The notes under the pieces were generated by a model. The model was not told where the DNA came from and did not search any database. It was given only the letters and a program-made list of their open reading frames with translations. A DNA stretch of 52,470 bases from Nevskia sp. (GTDB lineage: Bacteria; Pseudomonadota; Gammaproteobacteria; Nevskiales; Nevskiaceae), in the NCBI GenBank assembly GCA_031291075.1, contig JARLJS010000061.1, forward strand, positions 1 to 52,470. Reading direction: 5' to 3'. The translations under genes and the position numbers were made by a program. Every line of letters begins with the position of its first letter. The first letter of the stretch is position 1. Shown in pieces: positions 18,530 through 28,620 of the stretch.

Positions 18530-19159
18530 TTGAGCGAACCGATGGAATCCGGCCACTCCTTGCAGGACAGCCTGGCGCAGGCGTTGATCGACGCCGGCGC
18601 GCTGTTCCACAGCCGCGGCTGGGTGCCTGCAACCGGCGGAAACTTTTCGGCGCGACTGGCGTCTGACCGTGTGCTGATTACGGCGTCAGGTGTGCACAAG
18701 GGCGAACTGGGCCGGAACGACTTCCTGGTGGCCGGCCTCGACGGGCGGCCGCTGGAAGCCGGCCGCAAGTCCTCCTACGAGACCGGGCTGCACATGCAGC
18801 TCTATCGTTTCGATCCGTCCATCGGTGCAGTGCTGCATGTGCACACGGTGGCGAATACCGTTTTGTCGCGCCGGATGGATAAAATCGTACTGTCCGGCTA
18901 CGAATTGCTGAAGCTGTTGCCGGGCGCTCCCGACCCCGCGGAGAGGGTGGAGATCCCGGTATTTGGGAACGACCAGGACATCGCGCGTTTGAGCGCCCGG
19001 GTCGATGCCCATATGAAGGAGGAGAAAACGGTACCGGCGTACCTGATCGCCGGCCACGGGCTGTATGCCTGGGGCAATAACGTGGCGCAGGCGCGGCATC
19101 GCGTCGAAGCGCTGGAATTCATGTTGGAATGCGAGTTACAGAGCGGGAGGTTGCAATGA
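18530..19159 (+). CDS. mtnB: Methylthioribulose-1-phosphate dehydratase
   Basis: A class II aldolase-fold zinc enzyme of the methionine salvage pathway; it dehydrates 5-methylthioribulose-1-phosphate. About 209 residues. Diagnostic stretches are RGWVPATGGNFSARL, the zinc ligands in VLHVHTVANT, and the C-terminal AGHGLYAWG. I chose TTG 18530 because GGAG lies 5 bases before it and the length fits the family; ATG 18542 and TTG 18482 are alternatives. The stop overlaps mtnD (ATGA). Confidence 0.93.
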   Translation: MSEPMESGHSLQDSLAQALIDAGALFHSRGWVPATGGNFSARLASDRVLITASGVHKGELGRNDFLVAGLDGRPLEAGRKSSYETGLHMQLYRFDPSIGAVLHVHTVANTVLSRRMDKIVLSGYELLKLLPGAPDPAERVEIPVFGNDQDIARLSARVDAHMKEEKTVPAYLIAGHGLYAWGNNVAQARHRVEALEFMLECELQSGRLQ

Positions 19160-19722
19160 GTGAATTGCGTGTTTACGAAGAGTCCGGCAAGCCGGTCGCC
19201 ACGCACCAGAGTTTCGAGGACATCCGCGCCGTCCTGGAAAAGGTCGGCGTGCAGTTCGAACGCTGGGAGGCGGGCCGTCACCTCGACGCCCAGGCCACCC
19301 AGGACGAGGTGATTGAAGCCTACCGCACCTCGGTCAACCGCCTGATGAACCAGTACGGCTTCAAGTCGGTGGACGTCATCAGCATGCAGCCCGACAACGC
19401 GCAGAAGGAAGCGCTGCGCCAGAAGTTCCTCAGCGAGCACACCCACGACGAGTTCGAGGTGCGCTTTTTTGTCGACGGCGAGGCGCTGTTCTACATCCGC
19501 GACGGCGGCAAGATTTACGGCGTGCTGTGCTGCAAGGGCGACCTGATCTCGGTGCCGGCGATGGTGCGCCACTGGTTCGACATGGGCCCGTCGCCCCTGT
19601 TCAAGTGCATCCGCCTGTTCACCACCCCCGAGGGCTGGGTGGCGAACTACACCGGCGACAAGATCGCCGAGCGTTTCCCGCGGCTGGAAGAGCCGCACTA
19701 CCGGCTGCCGCAAGCGGCCTGA
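19156..19722 (+). CDS. mtnD: Acireductone dioxygenase
   Basis: A cupin enzyme that oxidises acireductone. With Fe(II) it gives the methionine precursor 4-methylthio-2-oxobutanoate; with Ni it goes off-pathway. 188 residues. The metal ligands His95, His97 and Glu101 (EHTHDEFEVRFF) and His139 (VRHWFDMG) are all present. The start ATG overlaps the mtnB stop and has GGGAGG before it. A repeat element begins 3 bases after the stop. Confidence 0.96.
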   Translation: MSELRVYEESGKPVATHQSFEDIRAVLEKVGVQFERWEAGRHLDAQATQDEVIEAYRTSVNRLMNQYGFKSVDVISMQPDNAQKEALRQKFLSEHTHDEFEVRFFVDGEALFYIRDGGKIYGVLCCKGDLISVPAMVRHWFDMGPSPLFKCIRLFTTPEGWVANYTGDKIAERFPRLEEPHYRLPQAA

Positions 19723-19724
19723 CA

Positions 19725-19883
19725 GTGAGGTCGCAACCCCGGCCTGGGCCGGGGTTGCTGTGAGGAGTGAGGTCGGAGCGCTTGCGCTCCTGTGAGGTGC
19801 GACAGCAGGCCTCGCTTGTCTCCTTTACAGCGAGCGCTGCGAGCGACCTCACTCCTCACAGGGCGCGAAGCGCCAGACCTCAC
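19725..19883. repeat. Modular inverted-end hairpin element, copy 2
   Basis: Ends are GTGAGGTCG (19725-19733) and AGACCTCAC (19875-19883). Left hairpins are CAACCCCGGCC/GGCCGGGGTTG (19734-19757) and GGAGCGC/GCGCTCC (19775-19790). The right side holds CAGCG/CGCTG (19828-19839) within a GAGCG-rich module, and GGCGC-GAA-GCGCC (19862-19874). Linkers CTGTGAGGAGTGAGG and CCTCACTCCTCACAG are inverted around the centre. It fills the whole mtnD-mtnC gap, ending 5 bases before mtnC. Confidence 0.85.
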
Positions 19884-19888
19884 GTCCA

Positions 19889-20566
19889 ATGATGAAAGCC
19901 ATCGTTACCGACATCGAGGGCACCACCTCCTCGATCGACTTCGTGCACAAATCGCTGTTTCCGTACGCCAAGGCGCACATGCGTGCGTTCCTGCGGCGAC
20001 ACGCGGGAGAGCCCGCGGTCGCGGCGCAGATCGCCGAGACGGCGAAGCTGGAAGGCCGGGCGCTCGACAGCGAAGCGGCCGCCGACGTGCTGGAACGCTG
20101 GATCGACGAGGACCGCAAGCTCACGCCGCTGAAGGCACTGCAGGGCATGATCTGGGCCCAGGGCTATGCCGCCGGCGAGCTGAAGGGGCATGTCTACCCT
20201 GACACCCCGGTATGGTTGCGGCGCTGGCACGGCGAGGGCAAGCGCCTGTACATCTACTCGTCCGGCTCGGTGGAGGCGCAGAAGCTGATTTTCGGCCACT
20301 CCGACGCCGGTGACCTCACGCCGCTGTTCTCGGGCTACTTCGACACCCGCATCGGCGGCAAGCGCGAGGCCGATTCCTACCGGGCCATCCTCAAGGAGCT
20401 GGCGCTGCCGGGCGAGCAGGTGTTGTTCCTGTCCGATGTGGGCGAGGAGCTGGACGCGGCGCGGATCGCCGGCATGCACACTTGCCAGCTTCTGCGCGAC
20501 GACAAGGCCAGGCCCGCGCCGCAGCATCCGCAGGCGCGCGATTTTGCGGAAGTAAAGCTGGTTTAA
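19889..20566 (+). CDS. mtnC: Enolase-phosphatase E1
   Basis: A HAD-superfamily enzyme that enolises and then dephosphorylates 2,3-diketo-5-methylthiopentyl-1-phosphate to acireductone, the step before MtnD. 225 residues. HAD motif I is VTDIEGTTSSIDFV, motif II lies in IYSSGSVEAQKLIF, and the C-terminal FLSDVGEELDAA carries the Asp pair. There is no recognisable ribosome site: the 5 bases before the ATG follow directly on the repeat element, so initiation may depend on the repeat's fold or on coupling with mtnD. ATG 19892 is an alternative. Confidence 0.95.
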   Translation: MMKAIVTDIEGTTSSIDFVHKSLFPYAKAHMRAFLRRHAGEPAVAAQIAETAKLEGRALDSEAAADVLERWIDEDRKLTPLKALQGMIWAQGYAAGELKGHVYPDTPVWLRRWHGEGKRLYIYSSGSVEAQKLIFGHSDAGDLTPLFSGYFDTRIGGKREADSYRAILKELALPGEQVLFLSDVGEELDAARIAGMHTCQLLRDDKARPAPQHPQARDFAEVKLV

Positions 20567-20573
20567 GCCCCCC

Positions 20574-21374
20574 TCAGCGCCTCGTCGCGGTCAGCGCGAA
20601 CACCCGGTGCGGGATGCGCAGTGGCTCCTCCGGGAAGCCGCGCGCCAGCATTTCCGCATGTTCCTGGTCGAACAGCACCACCCGTTCCGGCGGCAGGCTT
20701 GCCGCCACGCCGGCGGAGGCGCGGATGCGGCCGCGCCAGCTTTCGCGGCTGTAGGTCACGGTTTCGTCGTAGGAGAACGATTCCAGGTCGTCGAACCCGG
20801 CCTGCCGCAGGTCGCCGAACCAGCGTGGGTAGATGCCGGTGCCGCCGGCCAGGTGCCAGGCCGGGTTGTGCTTGAGGATCAGCGCCTCGGTGGCGGCGAC
20901 CACGTTGCCGGGCAGGGGCAGCCAGTCGAAATGGGCGATCAGCACCTGGCCGCCGCGCCGCAGCAGGCGGCGCACCTCGGCGGCGGCGCGCGGGCGGTCG
21001 AACCAGTGCCAGCACTGGCCGGCGCTGACCAGGTCGAACTGGCCGTCGCCGAAGCCGGTCGCCTCGGCGCGGGCCACGCGGTACTCGATCTGCAGGTCCT
21101 CGGCGCGGTCCAGGGCGCGCGCCTGCTCCAGCAACTGCGGCGCGATGTCCAGGCCGGTCACCAGGCTGCCGGCGCGGGCGAAGCCGCGGGCCAGCGAACC
21201 GGTGCCGGTGCCGAGGTCAAGCACGCGTTGCCCCGGGATGCCTACGCCGCGCTCGCGCAGGCGCGCGAACAGCGAGCGTGGAAAGCCGGCGCGGTGGCGG
21301 GCGTAGTCGCCCGCGGTGCGGCCGAAATCGGTGCCTGAATCGGTGGGATGCTGCGCCGTTACCGTTGCATCCAT
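20574..21374 (-). CDS. Class I SAM-dependent methyltransferase
   Basis: 266 residues from ATG 21374, chosen because GGAGG sits just before it; a longer upstream frame is not supported. The SAM-binding motif is VLDLGTGTGSLARGFA, followed by TGLDIAPQLLEQAR and QFDLVSAGQCWHWFDR, typical of the methyltransferase_11 type. The acceptor substrate cannot be told. It converges with mtnC only 7 bp away, so the two mRNAs may overlap. Confidence 0.85.
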   Translation of the reverse strand: MDATVTAQHPTDSGTDFGRTAGDYARHRAGFPRSLFARLRERGVGIPGQRVLDLGTGTGSLARGFARAGSLVTGLDIAPQLLEQARALDRAEDLQIEYRVARAEATGFGDGQFDLVSAGQCWHWFDRPRAAAEVRRLLRRGGQVLIAHFDWLPLPGNVVAATEALILKHNPAWHLAGGTGIYPRWFGDLRQAGFDDLESFSYDETVTYSRESWRGRIRASAGVAASLPPERVVLFDQEHAEMLARGFPEEPLRIPHRVFALTATRR

Positions 21375-21470
21375 GGCCACCTCCGTCTGACGGTCCCGTG
21401 CCCGTGCATGGCCGGCATGCAACGGCGGTAGTGCATTTCTCCTTACGGCGTGCACATCCTCTAAGGAAAT

Positions 21471-21578
21471 TCTGATCAATCGTCACCCGGCGAAAGCCGG
21501 GGTCCAGGGGCCGACAGCGCCGCGCTGAATTCCCTGGATTCCGGCTTGCGCCGGAATGACGATTGCGAATTGATCAGA
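21471..21578. repeat. 108-bp palindromic repeat with 10-bp inverted ends
   Basis: TCTGATCAAT (21471-21480) and ATTGATCAGA (21569-21578) are perfect inverted ends. Just inside are CGTCA and TGACG, then a stem CCCGGCGAAAGCCGGGG and a stem GATTCCGGCTTGCGCCGGAA. The inner type, a CGTCATTCCGGCGCAAGC-like sequence, is a common proteobacterial intergenic repeat. It may be a MITE-like element. It lies between the M15 peptidase stop and the methyltransferase start. Confidence 0.85.
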
Positions 21579-21584
21579 CCTTCT

Positions 21585-22136
21585 CTAGATCTTCGACCCC
21601 CCGTTCCAGCACCAGTGCCAGGGCTCGTAAAGATACCCGTAACGGTTGCCGCGTGGGAAGGACAGGCCGAAGCCGAAGCGGGCGGCATGTTCGACCAGCC
21701 AGCGGAAGGCCGGCGTGCTGTCGAATTCCTCTTCCAGCGCCGGGATGTCGCGCGCGCCGATGTCCACGGCGCGGCCGCTGTGATGCTCGCTGCAGCCGGG
21801 CGGAGCGTTGACCGTCAGTACCTCGGCGATGTCGCGCCCCCGCGCCAGCTTGCCGCGGATCAGGGCGAGCTGGAAATCGAAGCTGCGGAACGCCGACAGC
21901 AGCAGCAGCTCGATGCCGTCGGCGGTGGCGGCCTGGCACATCGCCCCCCAGGCGGCGGCGGCGCGCGGGGCCAGGAACTTGTCGCGGCCGTCGGTGCCCA
22001 GGCCGACGCACTGCAGCTGCCGCGCATCGGCGAACAGCGGCAGGCCGCGCCGCTCCGCCACGGTGGGATCCGCGCCCAGCTCGAGCAGCGCGGCGCGCAC
22101 GCGCTGGCGCAGCTCCCTGCCCGGCGCGGCGCTCAC
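21585..22136 (-). CDS. M15 (VanY-type) D,D-carboxypeptidase-like protein
   Basis: 183 residues. The M15B zinc motifs are visible: SEHHSGRAVDIG (first His and Asp ligands) and EPWHWCW (last His), with LLLSAFRSFDFQLALIRGKL before them. Such enzymes trim D-Ala-D-Ala peptides. No signal peptide is present from the GTG start at 22136, so either the enzyme acts inside the cell or is exported by another route. The start lies 1 base after the cysQ stop, so the pair is one operon. Confidence 0.85.
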   Translation of the reverse strand: MSAAPGRELRQRVRAALLELGADPTVAERRGLPLFADARQLQCVGLGTDGRDKFLAPRAAAAWGAMCQAATADGIELLLLSAFRSFDFQLALIRGKLARGRDIAEVLTVNAPPGCSEHHSGRAVDIGARDIPALEEEFDSTPAFRWLVEHAARFGFGLSFPRGNRYGYLYEPWHWCWNGGSKI

Positions 22137-22137
22137 T

Positions 22138-22935
22138 TCAGGCCGCCCGCAGCTTGCCGCGCCAGCCGTAGGCCGGCTCGCCGATGACGATGAAGCCTGG
22201 GTTGAGCAGGTCGGCCTTCTGGTTGTAGCGCAGCGGAGCCCAGTCCGGCAGGGTGCAGACCTCGGCGCCGGCCTGTTCCGCCACGCAATGGCCGGCGGCG
22301 GTGTCCCACTCCGAGGTTGGGCCGGTGCGCGGATACAGGTCGGCGGAGCCCTCCGCGATGAGGCAGAACTTGAGCGAGCTGCCGCGGCTCAAGGCGTCGT
22401 GCGGCGGGGCGTGGGCCAGGAACTCGTCGAGCGCGGCGTCGCGGTGCGACTTGCTTACCACCAGCACCGGCCGCTCGGCGGTGCGCCGGGTGTGGATCGG
22501 CTGGCGTTCGCCGCCGCGGATGCGGAAGGCGCCGATGCCGCGTGCCGCCAGGTAGGTGATGCCGTGCACGGGCGCGTGCACCACCCCCAGGATCGGCGCG
22601 CCGTCCTCGATCAGCGCGATGTTGACGGTGAATTCGCCGTTGCGCCGAATGAACTCCTTGGTGCCGTCCAGCGGATCGACCAGCCAGTAACGGTGCCAGC
22701 CGCGCCGCGTCTCGTAGGGAATGTCGGCCGACTCCTCCGACAGGCAGGGCAAGGCCGGCGACAGGCGCTCGAGGTTGCGCAGGATGCAATGGTGGGCGGC
22801 GAGATCCGCCTGGGTCAGCGGCGACTGGTCGTCCTTGTGGGTGACCGTGATGTCGGAGCCGTACACTTCGAGGATGGCGCCACCGGCTTCTCCGGCGATG
22901 CGCACGCAGTCTTCAAGCAGCGGGGCGAGGTTCAT
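22138..22935 (-). CDS. cysQ: 3'(2'),5'-bisphosphate nucleotidase
   Basis: Removes 3'-phosphoadenosine-5'-phosphate, a by-product of sulfate assimilation and sulfonation. 265 residues of the inositol-monophosphatase fold. Metal-site motifs are LSEESADIPYETR, then WLVDPLDGTKEFI (DPxDGT), and SEWDTAAGHCVAEQAGA near the C-terminus. It is divergent from the yrfG-like gene 37 bp away; this neighbourhood is conserved in gammaproteobacteria. Confidence 0.94.
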   Translation of the reverse strand: MNLAPLLEDCVRIAGEAGGAILEVYGSDITVTHKDDQSPLTQADLAAHHCILRNLERLSPALPCLSEESADIPYETRRGWHRYWLVDPLDGTKEFIRRNGEFTVNIALIEDGAPILGVVHAPVHGITYLAARGIGAFRIRGGERQPIHTRRTAERPVLVVSKSHRDAALDEFLAHAPPHDALSRGSSLKFCLIAEGSADLYPRTGPTSEWDTAAGHCVAEQAGAEVCTLPDWAPLRYNQKADLLNPGFIVIGEPAYGWRGKLRAA

Positions 22936-22972
22936 GAACGGGATCGAGGCGATGAGGGGATATCATAACGAC

Positions 22973-23650
22973 ATGGACTCCACACCCGCCGCATCCCTCG
23001 ACTGGACGAGAGTCGAACACGTGCTGCTCGACATGGACGGCACCGTGCTGGATCTGGCCTTCGACAGCCATTTCTGGACCGAACTGGTGCCCGTGCACTA
23101 TGCCCGCCTGCACGGACTCACCCTGCAACAGGCGCAGGAACGGCTGGCGCCGTTTTTCAGCGGACTGCAGGGGCGGCTGGAATGGTATTGCCTCGACCAC
23201 TGGAGCGAGCTCACCGGCCTGGACCTGGCCGCGCTCAAGGCCGCTGCGCGCGCGCGCATCGCGCCGCTGCCGGGTAGCGAGGCATTCCTGCGCGCGGTGC
23301 GCGACAGCGGGCGCAGTCTGTGGCTGGTCACCAACGCCCATCGCGACAGCTGGCGGTTGAAGATGGAACACACGGGCCTGGGTCCGCGGTTCGACCTCAT
23401 CCTGTGCGCGCATGACTTCGGCGTGCCCAAGGAGGACCCGCGCTTCTGGCCGGCGCTGCGTCAGCAGCACGATTTCGATCCGCGGCGCGCGCTGTTCGTC
23501 GACGACAGCCTGCCGGTGCTGCGCGCAGCGCGCGATTACGGCTTCGGCGCGCTGCGGGCGATCCGCCACCCTGATTCCTCGCAGCCCAGGCGCGAGATCG
23601 AGGAGTTCGCGGCGGTCGACCGGCTGGAGCAGCTGCTGCCGATCGGGTGA
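22973..23650 (+). CDS. yrfG: HAD-family nucleotidase (YrfG-like GMP/IMP nucleotidase)
   Basis: 225 residues. HAD motif I VLLDMDGTVLDLAFD, motif II WLVTNAHRDSW, Lys and acid motifs in FGVPKEDPRFW and LFVDDSLPVLRAA. The insert FFSGLQGRLEWYCLDHWSEL is characteristic of the YrfG group, which hydrolyses GMP and IMP. ATG 22973 is used; ATG 22952 would add 7 residues. The gene ends in a convergent gap holding a palindromic repeat. Confidence 0.85.
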   Translation: MDSTPAASLDWTRVEHVLLDMDGTVLDLAFDSHFWTELVPVHYARLHGLTLQQAQERLAPFFSGLQGRLEWYCLDHWSELTGLDLAALKAAARARIAPLPGSEAFLRAVRDSGRSLWLVTNAHRDSWRLKMEHTGLGPRFDLILCAHDFGVPKEDPRFWPALRQQHDFDPRRALFVDDSLPVLRAARDYGFGALRAIRHPDSSQPRREIEEFAAVDRLEQLLPIG

Positions 23651-23677
23651 AGGGCCCTAGCCGGGGTACTGCGAGAG

Positions 23678-23761
23678 CAGTCCGCAAATGAACGCAAATG
23701 AACGCAAATGGAGAACCATTCAAGATTCTATTTACGTTTATTTGCGTCCATTTGCGGACTG
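23678..23761. repeat. GCAAATG-type hairpin repeat
   Basis: CAGTCCGCAAATG (23678-23690) and CATTTGCGGACTG (23749-23761) are perfect inverted ends. Tandem copies of AACGCAAATG fill the left arm and TTTATTTGCGTC the right. A T-run follows in the + direction. The stretch is strikingly AT-rich here and lies between the converging yrfG and rhlB genes, where it could terminate both. Confidence 0.88.
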
Positions 23762-23771
23762 ACGATTTTTT

Positions 23772-25139
23772 CTAGGCCCGCGGCCGCGCCGGCCGGTGCG
23801 GGCCGCCGCCGCCACTGCGGCCACGCTGGGGTCGCCGCCCGCCGTCACCACCGCCTCCGCCTCCGCCACCGTGACGATGGCGCGGGCCGCGCTCGCGGCG
23901 CAGCGACGGCGGCTCCACGTAGTCGGCGGCGCGCAGCTCGTCGGTATTGGGCAGCTGCGGGATGCGCATGCCGATCATTTTCTCGATGTCGGGCAGCGAG
24001 TAGACGTAGGTCTCGCAGCACAGCGAGATGGCGTCGCCCGAGGCGCCGGCGCGCGCGGTGCGGCCGATGCGGTGGACGTAGTCCTCGGCATCCTGCGGCA
24101 GGTCGTAGTTGATGACGTGGGTCACGTCCGGGATGTGCAGGCCGCGCGCGGCGACGTCGGTCGCCACCAGCACCGGCAGCTTGCCCAGCTTGAACTCGCT
24201 GAGCAGCCGCTCGCGCTTGTTCTGCGGCACATCGCCGGACAGCACCCCGCCCTCGTAGCCGTTGGCCTTCAGCGCCGCCTCCACTTCCTCCGACACGCGC
24301 TTGGTGTTGACGAACACCAGCGTGCGGGTCATCGAGGCATGGTGGGCGTAGTGGCGCAACAGGCCCACCAGCAGCGGCAGCTTGTCGTCGTTGGCGACGT
24401 GGATCAGCGACTGCCGCACGCGTTCGGCGGTGACCTGCTCCGGTTCGATCTCGATCCGGGTGGGGTTGTTCATGTGCTCGTAGGCCAGCTCCAGCACACG
24501 GTGGGACAGGGTGGCCGAGAACAGGTAGTTCTGCCGCGCGCCCGGCTTGGGCATGCGCCGCAGCAGGTAGCGGATGTCGGCGATGAAGCCGAGGTCGAAC
24601 ATGCGGTCGGCCTCGTCCAGCACCACCACCTCGACGCTCTTCAGGACGTAGACGCCCTGCTTGAAGTAGTCGATCAGCCGGCCGGGTGTCCCGATCAGGA
24701 TATCCACCCCGGCTGCGATGGTCTGCCGTTGCGACTCGTAGCCGGTGCCGCCGTAGACCACCGCCATGCGCAGGCCGGTATGCGCGCCAAGCTGCACCGC
24801 GTCGTTGTAGATCTGCAGCGCCAGCTCGCGCGTAGGTGCCAGCATGTAGGCGCGCGGCTGGCCGTCGGCCCCGACCCGCGGCTGGGTCAGCAGCTGGTGC
24901 ATGGTGGCGAGCAGGAACGCGGCGGTCTTGCCGGTGCCGGTCTGGGCCTGCCCGGCCAGATCCTGTCCCTGCAAGGCCAGGGGCAGAGTCGCCGCCTGAA
25001 TCGGGGTGCAGTGGGTATATCCCAATGCGGCCAAGCCGGATTGCAGGGCAGGGTGGAGGGGCAGGCTATCGAACGAAACCTCGCTCAAATGCTGCGGTCG
25101 TATACTTTGTGGAGCGTCGATGCCCTCGGAGGCTTGCAT
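23772..25139 (-). CDS. rhlB: DEAD-box RNA helicase RhlB
   Basis: An ATP-dependent RNA helicase; in enterobacteria it works with RNase E in the degradosome. 455 residues. Motifs in order: Q-motif YTHCTPIQ, Walker [19 protein letters not shown] in [32 protein letters not shown] and [10 protein letters not shown]. The last about 45 residues are Gly/Arg-rich ([11 protein letters not shown]), an RNA-binding tail. It faces away from trxA-rho, the same arrangement as in E. coli, which supports the rhlB name. ATG 25139 gives [11 protein letters not shown]. Confidence 0.93.
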   Translation of the reverse strand: MQASEGIDAPQSIRPQHLSEVSFDSLPLHPALQSGLAALGYTHCTPIQAATLPLALQGQDLAGQAQTGTGKTAAFLLATMHQLLTQPRVGADGQPRAYMLAPTRELALQIYNDAVQLGAHTGLRMAVVYGGTGYESQRQTIAAGVDILIGTPGRLIDYFKQGVYVLKSVEVVVLDEADRMFDLGFIADIRYLLRRMPKPGARQNYLFSATLSHRVLELAYEHMNNPTRIEIEPEQVTAERVRQSLIHVANDDKLPLLVGLLRHYAHHASMTRTLVFVNTKRVSEEVEAALKANGYEGGVLSGDVPQNKRERLLSEFKLGKLPVLVATDVAARGLHIPDVTHVINYDLPQDAEDYVHRIGRTARAGASGDAISLCCETYVYSLPDIEKMIGMRIPQLPNTDELRAADYVEPPSLRRERGPRHRHGGGGGGGGDGGRRPQRGRSGGGGPHRPARPRA

Positions 25140-25385
25140 TTGCTCTGAAGTTGGATTGAAATAGGCCTAATCAAAACGGCTGCCGCGCGATCCGAGACAC
25201 GAATAGCGCGTGCACACAGCCGGACGCGGAAATTCTTCCAGTATCTTAAATCAGATCATCACGGAACGCGCATTGGATTGCCGCGCGTCCGCCCCACTCT
25301 CGGCGGCATGCGGTACGCCGCCGCCCCTTTGGAAGCCCAATCGGCCCCCACTGGATTCAAAAATAGAGCTTGACCGGAGATTGAA

Positions 25386-25721
25386 ATGAGTGAACACATC
25401 TCGCCCGTAACGGACGCCTCGTTCGACCAGGACGTGCTGAAGTCGGCCGTCCCCGTACTCGTGGACTTCTGGGCGGAGTGGTGCGGCCCCTGCCGGATGA
25501 TCGCCCCTGTGCTGGAGCAGATCGCTGCCGAATCGGTCGGCAAGTTGAAGGTAGTCAAGCTGAACGTCGACGAAAATCCGCTAACACCGCCTAAGTTCTC
25601 GATTCGCGGCATCCCCACCCTGATCCTTTTCAAGAACGGCCAGGTCGCTGCCACCCAGGTCGGCGCCGTGCACAAGGCACAGCTCGCCGCCTTCGTGCAG
25701 CCGCACCTGGCCGCGGCCTAA
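25386..25721 (+). CDS. trxA: Thioredoxin 1
   Basis: 111 residues, full length. Active site WCGPC at 32-36 in [15 protein letters not shown], the cis-Pro segment [12 protein letters not shown], and conserved KLNVDENP. It reduces protein disulfides with NADPH via thioredoxin reductase. GGAG precedes the ATG. It sits 25 bp before rho, and the 245-bp gap to rhlB must hold both divergent promoters, but I found no convincing boxes there. Confidence 0.97.
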   Translation: MSEHISPVTDASFDQDVLKSAVPVLVDFWAEWCGPCRMIAPVLEQIAAESVGKLKVVKLNVDENPLTPPKFSIRGIPTLILFKNGQVAATQVGAVHKAQLAAFVQPHLAAA

Positions 25722-25746
25722 CCACGCTTCACCCTGTACGAACTTC

Positions 25747-27291
<1,545 letters not shown>

Positions 27292-27312
27292 CCGCTTCTT
27301 GGTAGAGAAGAC

Positions 27313-27388
27313 TAGCCCGGATGGAACGTGGTGGAATCCGGGATGCCGTGCCAAAGCCCCGGATTCCGTTTCACTCCATCCGGGCTAC
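27313..27388. repeat. Dispersed palindromic repeat, family A copy 3
   Basis: A 76-bp palindrome, TAGCCCGGATGG to CATCCGGGCTAC, the same family as 835-912 and 11492-11569 with a few changes. It lies between converging rho and the B12-binding-type gene. Confidence 0.9.
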
Positions 27389-27412
27389 GTGCGGTCGCCG
27401 GCTCACGGCTCG

Positions 27413-28180
27413 TCAGCCGTCCTGGATCCCGGCGATTACGCGCCGCAGCGCCGCGTAACCTTCCACCAGCCGCGGCCCCGGCCGGCCCAGCCATGCCTCG
27501 GTGATCGGCACGATGCGCTGGTGCCGCACGGCGGGAACCGCTTCCCAGCCGGCTCTGCGTTTCACGATGTCGGCCCGGTAGTTTTCCTGCTTTACCCCGC
27601 ACCAGGACATCACGACCGCCTCGGGCGCCGCCGCCAGTACCTGCGCATCGTCCAGCGGCAGGCTCTTGGCGTCGACGCCGCGCCAGGGATTGGTGCCGCC
27701 GGCCAGCTCGATCAGGTCGCTCACCCAGGACTGCCGCGCCGGCGCGATCACCGGCTTGGGCCACCATTCGACCAGTACGGCCGGTCGGCGGGCGCGCTTC
27801 ACCGGCGGCATCGCCGCGCGCATCAGGTCCACCAGCCGGTTGCCGCGCCCGGGCACACCGATGGCTTCGGCGATGCGTCGGATGTCGCCGTAGACGTCCT
27901 CCAGGCTGCGCGGATCGCACACCAGCGTGCGCAGCCCGGCGTCCTGCAACTCGGCGACGATGCGCTCGTGGCCGGGGACGGTGAGCGAGGTCAGCACCAG
28001 GTCCGGGCGCAAAGCGATCACGCCGGCCGTGTCCAGGTCCAGGTCGCGGCCGAGCTTGGGCAGGCGCTGCGCCGCTTCCGCCGGATGGTCGGAGTCGGTA
28101 TCGATGCCCACCAGCAGATCGGCGCAGTCCAGCGCGCAGACAATCTCGGTGTTGGAGCAGGTGTGGGAGAACAGTCTCAT
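27413..28180 (-). CDS. BtuF/TroA-like cobalamin-binding protein
   Basis: 255 residues from ATG 28180. The fold is that of periplasmic helical-backbone metal/B12 binding proteins: EIVCALDCADLLVGID, KLGRDLDLDTAGVIALRPDLV, LVEWWPKPVIAPARQSWVSDLIELAGG, and a C-terminal PRLVEGYAAL. No signal peptide is present, and no ribosome site is clear before the ATG. Such signal-less members are commonly called cobalamin-binding protein. There are no transporter genes beside it. The start is 20 bp from the divergent RNase P RNA. Confidence 0.8.
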   Translation of the reverse strand: MRLFSHTCSNTEIVCALDCADLLVGIDTDSDHPAEAAQRLPKLGRDLDLDTAGVIALRPDLVLTSLTVPGHERIVAELQDAGLRTLVCDPRSLEDVYGDIRRIAEAIGVPGRGNRLVDLMRAAMPPVKRARRPAVLVEWWPKPVIAPARQSWVSDLIELAGGTNPWRGVDAKSLPLDDAQVLAAAPEAVVMSWCGVKQENYRADIVKRRAGWEAVPAVRHQRIVPITEAWLGRPGPRLVEGYAALRRVIAGIQDG

Positions 28181-28188
28181 GATGGGAG

Positions 28189-28194
28189 TAGAAT
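28189..28194 (+). promoter_or_regulatory. -10 box of rnpB
   Basis: TAGAAT at 28189-28194 is placed 6 bases before the first base of the RNase P RNA. The -35 is weak. It lies in the 20-bp gap to the divergent gene, so that gene's start region overlaps the promoter. Confidence 0.55.
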
Positions 28195-28200
28195 AGGCGC

Positions 28201-28607
28201 GGGAGCCGGCCAGACAACCGCTGCCGCGCGCGTCCCAAAACGCGTGCGGGGGAGGAAAGTCCGGGCTCCGCAGGGCAGTGTGCCAGTTAACGGCTGGGCG
28301 GCGCGAGCCGACGGAAAGTGCCACAGAGAACGAACCGCCTAAGTCCGCAGCCGCGGGCCGGCAAGGGTGAAAAGGTGCGGTAAGAGCGCACCGCGTCCCT
28401 GGCAACAGGGGCGGCACGGAAAACCCCACACGGAGCAAGGCCAAATAGGGAAGGTGGGCTGAGGGCCGAAACGCCCTGGCCCGACGCGCGGCCCGCGCGC
28501 CTTCCGGGTAGGCTGCTGGAGGTGCCGGGTGACCGGCGCCCTAGAGGAATGGTTGTCGCGGCGGCGTGCGCGTCGTCGAACAGAACCCGGCTTATCGGCC
28601 GACTCCC
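28201..28607 (+). ncRNA. rnpB: RNase P RNA (type A)
   Basis: The catalytic RNA that matures tRNA 5' ends. The P1 strands GGGAG (28201) and CTCCC (28603-28607) define both ends. Universal core blocks are easy to read: GAGGAAAGTCCGGGCTCC, then GGGCAGTGTGCCAG, the ACAGAGAAC block, GGAGCAAGGCCAAATAGG, and near the 3' end AACAGAACCCGGCTTATCGG. Length of about 407 nt fits type A. The position upstream of mraZ matches Pseudomonas. Confidence 0.96.
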
Positions 28608-28620
28608 ACTTGAATTCATG

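Noticed and set aside
28413-28444. Longer start of the B12-binding-type gene at 28444
   Set aside because: It would read antisense through the whole 5' part of RNase P RNA; ATG 28180 begins the conserved fold.
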